The position numbers and the translations under genes are program-made. DNA of 64,000 nt, from the NCBI GenBank assembly GCA_964481435.1, contig CAYZTH010000001.1, positions 26,194-90,193 of the forward strand, given 5' to 3'. This document shows, one piece after another, positions 59,200 to 64,000 of the stretch. Numbering within the stretch: the stretch's first letter is position 1; each line of letters begins with the position of its first letter. Origin of the DNA: JAPLYB01 sp964481435. Its GTDB lineage: Archaea; Nanobdellota; Nanobdellia; Pacearchaeales; UBA284. Under the pieces are notes generated by a model that ran no database searches, was not told the DNA's origin, and saw only the letters and a program-made list of their open reading frames with translations.

Positions 59200-60333
59200 T
59201 TATCCGAATATCTTATCAACTACCTTTTTCTTATCAAAAACTTCAAGGTCCTTGTACTCTTGGCCCATTCCCAAATAGAGAATTGGCTTGCCCGTAACAT
59301 ATGAAACTGAGAGGCACGTCCCCCCTCTTTCATCAACATCGGCCTTACTCAGGATTATTGCATCAATTCCAATAGCATCATTGAATGCTCTGGCTTGTTC
59401 AATTGCATCATTTCCCGTTATGCTCTCCGCAACAAAGACTTTCAAGTCAGGCTTTGCGACTCTGACAATTTTTTCCATCTCTCTTAAAAGGTCCGACTTA
59501 GTGTGCATTCTTCCGGCAGTATCTGCCAGAACAACATCAATCCCCTTTGCCTTAGCATGTTTGATTGCATCAAAGATAACCGATGCAGGGTCTGCACCGT
59601 AATTTGATTTTATTATTTCAATCTTAAGTTTATCCGCATGTTTCTCCAGCTGTTCTATACTGGCTGCTCTGAAGGTATCTGCAGCAGCCAAGACAACTGA
59701 GAAATGTTTTTTCAGATGCCAGGCGAGTTTAGAGATGCTTGTTGTCTTTCCAGAGCCATTTATTCCAAAGAAAACGATTACAAACGGCTTCTTCTCTTTT
59801 AAGCCATTTTTTATTTTATCTTCAAGATTGAAAGGATCAATCATCAGTTCAAGCATCGATTTTTTCAAAGCTTCTTTTATCTTCTCTTCAATTTCTTTTT
59901 TCTTTATTTCCTTTCCAAGAAGTTCTTTTTTTAGCCCTTCTTTCAAGGCATCAATTGATTCAAGAGCAACATTATTTTCAATCAAGAGTTCTTCAAGCTC
60001 TTTAAAGAATTCTTCAAAGGAATCCTCCCCAAGGCGCATACTTGAAAAGCCCTTAGCAAGTCTTGAGAAAAATCCTTGTTTTTTTTCCTCTCTTTCTTCC
60101 TCTTTTTCTTCTTTTTCAAGCTCCTTTATCTTCTCTTCTCTCTTTTCTTTTTTATCCTCGCTCTCAAACTCCTTGATAGATTCCTTAACCTCTTTTGGAA
60201 TCTCTTTGATTTCTGATTTTGCTTCTATCTTAAGCTTTTCTTCCTTAATCTCTTCTTTCTTAGACTCCTCAATGATGTCCTCACTCTTCTTATGAATGAG
60301 TTTCTTCAATTTGTCTTTTAAAAATCCAAACAT
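59200..60333 (-). CDS. ftsY: SRP receptor GTPase FtsY
   Basis: 377 residues. A very long acidic/basic N-terminal region (residues 10-85, Glu/Lys repeats) replaces the usual A domain and may bind the membrane or ribosome. N domain (about 86-165), then the GTPase domain with GINGSGKTT, DTAGRMHTKSD and LSKADVDERGG. It docks SRP54-ribosome complexes to SecYE, all encoded in this window. Its ATG and that of the divergent phosphatase gene share one TATA box. Confidence 0.96.
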   Translation of the reverse strand: MFGFLKDKLKKLIHKKSEDIIEESKKEEIKEEKLKIEAKSEIKEIPKEVKESIKEFESEDKKEKREEKIKELEKEEKEEEREEKKQGFFSRLAKGFSSMRLGEDSFEEFFKELEELLIENNVALESIDALKEGLKKELLGKEIKKKEIEEKIKEALKKSMLELMIDPFNLEDKIKNGLKEKKPFVIVFFGINGSGKTTSISKLAWHLKKHFSVVLAAADTFRAASIEQLEKHADKLKIEIIKSNYGADPASVIFDAIKHAKAKGIDVVLADTAGRMHTKSDLLREMEKIVRVAKPDLKVFVAESITGNDAIEQARAFNDAIGIDAIILSKADVDERGGTCLSVSYVTGKPILYLGMGQEYKDLEVFDKKKVVDKIFG

Positions 60334-60352
60334 AAAATTTCCAAAGAGATAA

Positions 60353-60365
60353 CATTAATAAATCT
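60353..60365. promoter_or_regulatory. Shared TATA box of ftsY and the phosphoglycerate mutase-like gene
   Basis: The palindromic ATTAAT core (60354-60359) lies 23.5 nt before the ftsY ATG (60333) and 27.5 nt before the divergent ATG at 60384. No second TATA box fits either gene. Confidence 0.55.
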
Positions 60366-60383
60366 TGCTTTGCATCATATTTT

Positions 60384-61067
60384 ATGCAAAAAAGAGGTAA
60401 GAAGGAAGTCTTTAAGATATACTTATTTAGGCATGGCCAGAGCTACTTTAACAAGGCACATATTTTTACAGGATGGAAAGATTCTAAACTTACTCCTCTT
60501 GGTATTCAACAAGCAAAAAAAATTGGTAAAAAGTTAAAAAAGAAGCACATCAATGCCGCGTTCTGCTCAACACTCTCTAGGTCAATAAATACTTTGAGGC
60601 AAGTCACAAAGCTCCATCCAGAATGCCACATAATAATAGAAGATAAAAGACTTTTAGAGAGGAGCTATGGAGATTTAGAAGGAACAAGTCACCATATCTT
60701 TATCCATAGAAAAGGAACAGACGATTATAAGACTCTTTTGCACTGGCACAAAATAAGCCACTTGCATGGCAAAGAATTGAAAGAGTTTGAAGAAAAAATG
60801 GGGGAGGCAGAACTCCGGATTATAAGAAGATCCTACGATGTCAGGGCCCCTCATGGCGAGTCTGTGAAAGATGTTGAAAAACGAGTCAAGCCTTTTATTA
60901 AAGATCTTATCTCTTTTATCAAGAAGAATAGAGTTAATGTGGCAATTTCAGCAAGCGGCAATTCCATGAGGCCCATAAGAAGGTATTTTGAGCATGCTTC
61001 AATCAATCAGATGATGTCCTGGGAGATGCCTTTTGATGACTACTTTGAGTATGAGATTAGGGCCTGA
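60384..61067 (+). CDS. Histidine-phosphatase superfamily protein (phosphoglycerate mutase-like)
   Basis: 227 residues. LFRHGQSYFNKAHIFTGWKD is the 2,3-bisphosphoglycerate-dependent mutase N-terminus with the catalytic histidine in R-H-G. ERSYGDLEG (the acid) and APHGESVKDVEKRV follow. The C-terminal His motif reads SASGNSMRP, where mutases have a G-H-G/N-S: the histidine seems changed to serine, so activity may differ. It could be glycolytic or a phosphatase of unknown substrate. Confidence 0.8.
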   Translation: MQKRGKKEVFKIYLFRHGQSYFNKAHIFTGWKDSKLTPLGIQQAKKIGKKLKKKHINAAFCSTLSRSINTLRQVTKLHPECHIIIEDKRLLERSYGDLEGTSHHIFIHRKGTDDYKTLLHWHKISHLHGKELKEFEEKMGEAELRIIRRSYDVRAPHGESVKDVEKRVKPFIKDLISFIKKNRVNVAISASGNSMRPIRRYFEHASINQMMSWEMPFDDYFEYEIRA

Positions 61068-61090
61068 TTGTTCCTTTTTTTCTCATAAAT

Positions 61091-61101
61091 CTTTTTAAAT
61101 C
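61091..61101 (+). promoter_or_regulatory. TATA box of the GINS gene
   Basis: CTTTTTAAATC about 33 nt before the ATG at 61129. Confidence 0.5.
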
Positions 61102-61128
61102 AGACTTCTTTTCAATACACGAGTTAAG

Positions 61129-61698
61129 ATGATAACATATCAAGAGATTTATGATATTCTAAGGAAAGAGAAATACAACGAGACTCTTCAAGAACTTCCA
61201 GAAAATTTTCTGAGAGAATTGTCAGAATACTTAAGCGATAAAAAACAGATTGTTGGCAAAGATACGGGAAGCTTATTTTCAGACACCCTGAAGAGCACAA
61301 GAAAGCAGCTTGATAACACGATCTCTTTGATAAAAGAGATTTTCTCAATAAGAAATAAAAAAGTCCTTAACTTAGCTTATACTGCCGCCATGACCGGTGT
61401 CAGTAAAAGGGATACTGAATATCTTTTAGAGTATGAAAAAAAGCTTTTTGAGGGCTCTCTGGCTCAGCTTGAAGAAAACCAGAAACAGCTTCTCATCTCC
61501 CTTGAAGGTCAGGGAGAAAAGGCAAAAGAGCTTACTAATCTTTTCATAAGGTTCAAGGAGCAAGTCCCGGCATTTCTTTTGCCTGATGGCTCTGAAATCG
61601 GACCATTTAAGGTGGGTGATGTAGCAAATCTCCAGAAAGAAGTCGCACAGATTCTTATCGGTGACGGCAAAGCATTAGAGATTGACGCAAAGAGCTAG
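61129..61698 (+). CDS. GINS subunit (Gins51/15 type) of the replicative helicase
   Basis: 189 residues. Helical N-terminal A domain (YQEIYDILRKEKYNETLQEL, ENFLRELSEYL) followed by a C-terminal beta B domain (VPAFLLPDGSEIGPFKVGDV), the arrangement of Gins51. The complex activates MCM. Lies between the phosphoglycerate mutase-like gene and eL42. Stop to rpl42e gap 79 nt, with its own TATA box. Confidence 0.87.
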   Translation: MITYQEIYDILRKEKYNETLQELPENFLRELSEYLSDKKQIVGKDTGSLFSDTLKSTRKQLDNTISLIKEIFSIRNKKVLNLAYTAAMTGVSKRDTEYLLEYEKKLFEGSLAQLEENQKQLLISLEGQGEKAKELTNLFIRFKEQVPAFLLPDGSEIGPFKVGDVANLQKEVAQILIGDGKALEIDAKS

Positions 61699-61734
61699 TC
61701 ATAAACTCTGATAATGCCCTTTATTCTAAATATT

Positions 61735-61748
61735 AAGATTTAAAAACC
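61735..61748 (+). promoter_or_regulatory. TATA box of eL42
   Basis: AGATTTAAAAACCC about 37 nt before the ATG at 61778; implies a short leader. Confidence 0.5.
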
Positions 61749-61777
61749 CAGAAAAACAAACATTAAGATAACACAAA

Positions 61778-62098
61778 ATGAAATTACCCAAGGAAGTCCA
61801 AAGATACTGCAGACACTGCAAGAAGCATACCTCGCATAAGGTTATGATCGCCAGCTCGGGACATAAGAGAAGTTCTCTCAAACGAGGTTCTATTGAGAGG
61901 GCAAGACTGAGGGGACTGGGCCGAGGTTATGGAAATCTCGGAAAATGGGGTTCGAAACCAGCAATTACTAAATGGAAGAGAAAGACAAAGAGTACCAAAA
62001 AAACAAATCTTACATTCAAATGCCTTACCTGTAACAAACAGAGTGTACAAAGAAAAGGCAAAAGAACATCTAAATTCCAGATAAAGGAGGGGAAATAA
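61778..62098 (+). CDS. rpl42e: Ribosomal protein eL42
   Basis: 106 residues. Zinc-binding YCRHCKKHTSHKV and FKCLTCNKQS (two C-x2-C pairs), with a Gly/Arg/Lys-rich middle (ARLRGLGRGYGNLGKWGSKP) and basic C-terminus. Also called L44e. In many archaea it is followed by eS27; here a hairpin and eS1 follow instead. Confidence 0.94.
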   Translation: MKLPKEVQRYCRHCKKHTSHKVMIASSGHKRSSLKRGSIERARLRGLGRGYGNLGKWGSKPAITKWKRKTKSTKKTNLTFKCLTCNKQSVQRKGKRTSKFQIKEGK

Positions 62099-62119
62099 GG
62101 GGTAAGTTAAATTAAATGC

Positions 62120-62154
62120 GCAGGACAACGTTGTCTGCATCTGCAGAATCCTGC
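62120..62154. repeat. Bulged hairpin H4
   Basis: GCAGGA (62120-62125) pairs with TCCTGC (62149-62154). CAACGTTG is unpaired on the left. The inner stem TCTGC/GCAGA has an ATCT loop, and one A is unpaired on the right. The inner stem with the preceding CGTTG equals that of H3 read on the minus strand. Lies between eL42 and eS1. Confidence 0.75.
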
Positions 62155-62165
62155 AAGACATTTAT

Positions 62166-62176
62166 TATTTATAATC
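62166..62176 (+). promoter_or_regulatory. TATA box of eS1
   Basis: TATTTATAATC centred 20 nt before the ATG at 62191. Confidence 0.5.
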
Positions 62177-62190
62177 TTATTAATTAAAAA

Positions 62191-62712
62191 ATGGTCGTAA
62201 AGAAAAAATATTTTGATGTCAATCTTGAAGTACTCAATTCAAGCATACCTTTACTTGGATTCACTCCAGAAGCATTCAAAGGTAGAATCATCAAATTTGA
62301 TTTGACAAAAATCCTTAAAGGAAAGAATTGTGAAGCAAGATTCTTGATAAGTATGAAAGAAAATGAACTCTTTGGGGAGATGATATCCTTTTCAATATAT
62401 CCTTCGTTCATAAGGAAAATGATTGGCCATAACATAACAATCATTGAAGATTCATTCTCCTGCAAGTGCCAGGATGCAACCATAAGGATTAAGCCTTTCT
62501 TGATAACAAGGAAGAAAGTTCACAGAAGTGTTGCAAGCGCACTAAGAACTGCTGCCAAAGAATCTTTGACAAAAGATCTTGAGAGCATGACCAAGGAGAG
62601 GATTTTCCAAGCAGTTCTTATTGGCGGAATCCAGAGAGAGTTGTCAAAGAAGTTGAAAAAAACATATCCTCTAGCTGTTTGTGAGATTCGAGAGATAAAA
62701 CTAGAAAAGTAA
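62191..62712 (+). CDS. rps3ae: Ribosomal protein eS1 (S3Ae)
   Basis: 173 residues, a bit short for the family (about 190-220). KKKYFDVNLEVLNSSIPLLG at the N-terminus, VHRSVASALRTAAKE and the IFQAVLIGGIQRELSKKLKK tail are the conserved S3Ae blocks. Binds mRNA near the platform of the small subunit. Its own TATA box precedes it. Confidence 0.9.
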   Translation: MVVKKKYFDVNLEVLNSSIPLLGFTPEAFKGRIIKFDLTKILKGKNCEARFLISMKENELFGEMISFSIYPSFIRKMIGHNITIIEDSFSCKCQDATIRIKPFLITRKKVHRSVASALRTAAKESLTKDLESMTKERIFQAVLIGGIQRELSKKLKKTYPLAVCEIREIKLEK

Positions 62713-62716
62713 GTGA

Positions 62717-63697
62717 TTATTTTAAAATTTCTAATCTTTCAAGATGTTTTGGATTGGAGAACCCAATTTCTTTAACAAACTTTTTAACTGGCTCTTCACC
62801 ATAGATAATGACCCTTAAATTATCTTTAATAATTCCTAAATTACTTTGGATATCAAATCTGTTCAAAAGAGTATGAATCTGTTTAAGTAATTCGAGATTG
62901 TTCATATGCAAATCAATTCTCGGGTATGGTCTCTTGTAAGATTTTCTTTTATCAAAGAAAACACAGCCCTCTGCATCATATATCCCTCGAATACAAGACT
63001 TAATAATCGTAGGTTCAGACCCTAAAATTTCTTTGGGAATCAAGACCGTTCTTGATTTTCTGCCAGAAGAAATTTGAAATCTTTGAGTTATTAAATTGAA
63101 TAAGTCAATAGAGTAAAGGTTTATTCTTAGGGTATTATTGTTTTTTTCCTCTCTAATTTTTGGGGTTATTGTAAAAAGCCTTTTACAATAATCAGAAATG
63201 ATTGTTTCATAAAATTTTTTTTCTTTTTTATCGCCCGTAAACTGAATTAGATAGGATCGTTGATATTTATTGGTGAATCCGTCACCGATAAATAAACCAA
63301 TGAGATAAGAAAGTTCTTTATTTAATGGGAGATTTATGTCAAATCTACATGATCTTTTATGACTGGATTCAATAGCTTTTTTTCGGCCTTCATCAAAAAA
63401 ATGCTTATATTTGGAATAAGTTATTTTTCCAGCCTTGATTCTCCCCCAATTATCGTCGAATAAAGAAATATTTTTGGATAAAAATTTTCTGTCATTTTCA
63501 TTAAATTTAATAAACAATTTATTATAAAACCCTTCTGGCAAAGTCAATTTGCCATTCCGATAATTGCTTAAGACCGTTCGTCGAATATTCAAAAAATGAG
63601 CAAGTTGTTTCCATGTTTTAAAATTTAAAGATTCAAGGCTCTTTCTAAAAAAGAAGTCCCTTGATTTTATTGAATTAAAGTAAATTCTGTTTTTCAT
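62717..63697 (-). CDS. LAGLIDADG homing endonuclease with N-terminal DNA-binding region
   Basis: 326 residues from the ATG at 63697 (a TATA-like CAATTAAATGGG lies 25 nt upstream; the frame is open to 63721). Residues about 25-60 look like a helix-turn-helix with TWKQLAHFLNIRRTVLSNYR. The two LAGLIDADG helices are LSYLIGLFIGDGF and IIKSCIRGIYDAEGC, each ending in the catalytic acidic residue. Full length, no frameshift seen. It is free-standing, 118 nt from an intron-bearing tRNA gene, and converges with eS1. Confidence 0.87.
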   Translation of the reverse strand: MKNRIYFNSIKSRDFFFRKSLESLNFKTWKQLAHFLNIRRTVLSNYRNGKLTLPEGFYNKLFIKFNENDRKFLSKNISLFDDNWGRIKAGKITYSKYKHFFDEGRKKAIESSHKRSCRFDINLPLNKELSYLIGLFIGDGFTNKYQRSYLIQFTGDKKEKKFYETIISDYCKRLFTITPKIREEKNNNTLRINLYSIDLFNLITQRFQISSGRKSRTVLIPKEILGSEPTIIKSCIRGIYDAEGCVFFDKRKSYKRPYPRIDLHMNNLELLKQIHTLLNRFDIQSNLGIIKDNLRVIIYGEEPVKKFVKEIGFSNPKHLERLEILK

Positions 63698-63716
63698 AAT
63701 ATTAAAACTCAACAAA

Positions 63717-63728
63717 CCCATTTAATTG
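63717..63728 (-). promoter_or_regulatory. TATA box of the homing endonuclease
   Basis: CAATTAAATGGG on the minus strand, 25 nt before the ATG at 63697. Confidence 0.45.
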
Positions 63729-63772
63729 TTGTGTCACTCTGCTGAAGAGACTAAAAGTCACTAAAGCAATTA
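63723..63772. repeat. Degenerate hairpin H8 before the tRNA
   Basis: TAATTG (63723-63728) pairs with CAATTA (63767-63772). Inside are two short overlapping stems (CTCT/AGAG and GACT/AGTC) and the direct repeat GTCACT. CACTCTGCTGAAG (13 bases) also occurs in hairpin H3. Confidence 0.45.
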
Positions 63773-63780
63773 TTCAAAAC

Positions 63781-63792
63781 CTTTTTAATATG
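63781..63792 (+). promoter_or_regulatory. TATA box of tRNA-Thr
   Basis: CTTTTTAATATG about 28 nt before the tRNA 5' end. Confidence 0.55.
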
Positions 63793-63814
63793 TGGTTTTT
63801 TAGTTGTATTACCT

Positions 63815-63916
63815 GCCTCTATAGCTCAGCGGTAGAGCAATTGTTTTGTATATGATGTTGTTTTTTAGCATCTCAAAAATAACAATAGGTCGGGAGTTCA
63901 AATCTCTCTAGAGGCT
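63815..63916 (+). tRNA. tRNA-Thr (anticodon UGU) with an intron
   Basis: Acceptor stem GCCTCTA/TAGAGGC is perfect, with a T discriminator as in archaeal tRNA-Thr. D arm GCTC/GAGC, anticodon stem ATTGT/ACAAT, T stem GGGAG/CTCTC around TTCAAAT. Anticodon TGT lies at 63847-63849. An intron of about 30 nt (63851-63880) interrupts the gene after the base 3' of the anticodon, the usual archaeal position. CCA is not encoded. Intron limits may shift by one base. Confidence 0.9.
63851..63880 (+). other. tRNA-Thr intron
   Basis: About 30 nt, T-rich, with GATG/CATC able to form an inner stem next to the splice sites, as expected for a bulge-helix-bulge substrate of the splicing endonuclease. Too short to encode a protein. 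Confidence 0.7.
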
Positions 63917-64000
63917 TTCTTTTTTATATGGATTGTTCATTATACTGTGTAGGTTCATGACATTTGTCACCCCCTAGAATAATTTGCTAAAATCAAAATA

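Noticed and set aside
59735..60295. 186-codon plus-strand frame opposite ftsY
   Set aside because: Low-complexity Ser/Phe sequence is the reverse of the Glu/Lys-rich FtsY N-terminus; not a real gene.
1..64000. CRISPR arrays, insertion sequences, rRNA genes
   Set aside because: I found no regularly spaced direct repeats, no transposase-like gene and no rRNA segment. A 13-base match between 50480 and 63735 is too short to call a transposon.

Overview
The window is AT-rich and archaeal. It carries eS1, eL15, eL40, eL42, aIF5A, prefoldin alpha, RadA, a GINS subunit, an Spt5/NusG protein, SecE/SecY, SRP54/FtsY, an archaeal oligosaccharyltransferase (AglB) and an intron-containing tRNA-Thr. Most genes have a TTTAAA-type TATA box 23-28 nt before the start codon, so most transcripts look leaderless. 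The small cysteine-rich surface proteins, the many small membrane proteins and the short intergenic spaces suggest a DPANN lineage of the Woesearchaeota/Pacearchaeota kind. That placement is inference; no rRNA is present to settle it.

Layout. (1) 1-24.1 kb is a surface-glycan and protein-glycosylation island with mixed strands on the left. It holds two flippases, GDP-mannose 4,6-dehydratase flanked by two fucosyltransferase-like genes, UDP-glucose epimerase, UDP-galactopyranose mutase, several GT2/GT4 glycosyltransferases, two duplicated B12-binding radical SAM enzymes, a three-domain deoxysugar enzyme, a lipid-linked GlcNAc-1-phosphate transferase and AglB. Together these could make nucleotide sugars, build a lipid-linked glycan with fucose and galactofuranose, flip it and transfer it to protein. 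(2) 24.2-28.6 kb holds a SpoIIM-like protein, a ribose-1,5-bisphosphate isomerase-like protein, a HAD phosphatase, a radical SAM/SPASM protein, prefoldin alpha and a DUF106 membrane protein. (3) 28.7-37.1 kb is housekeeping: two near-duplicate surface proteins, SecY, L15, eL40 (57 residues), aIF5A, FKBP, FtsZ, SecE, Spt5 and cytidine deaminase.

(4) 37.1-56.1 kb holds a type IV pilus-like machine. A secretion ATPase (37.8-40.1 kb) and a TadC/FlaJ-like platform protein (50.5-52.8 kb) lie at the two ends. Between them, mostly in one minus-strand run, are eleven small single-TM proteins, nine of which begin with a K/R-K/R-G/A prepilin-like signal. RadA, an RPA-like protein and a YdjM-like protein follow the pilin run, and three paralogous multi-TM proteins lie to its right. 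(5) 56.1-64 kb holds an HD protein, SRP54, FtsY, a phosphoglycerate mutase-like protein, GINS, eL42, eS1, a LAGLIDADG endonuclease and tRNA-Thr(UGU).

Best candidates for something undescribed are the multi-pilin machine; a scattered set of intergenic bulged hairpins that share a shape; the cupin-epimerase-methyltransferase fusion; the duplicated leader of two variable cysteine-rich surface proteins; and a GC-rich structured element before eL40. No gap without a gene exceeds 300 bases.
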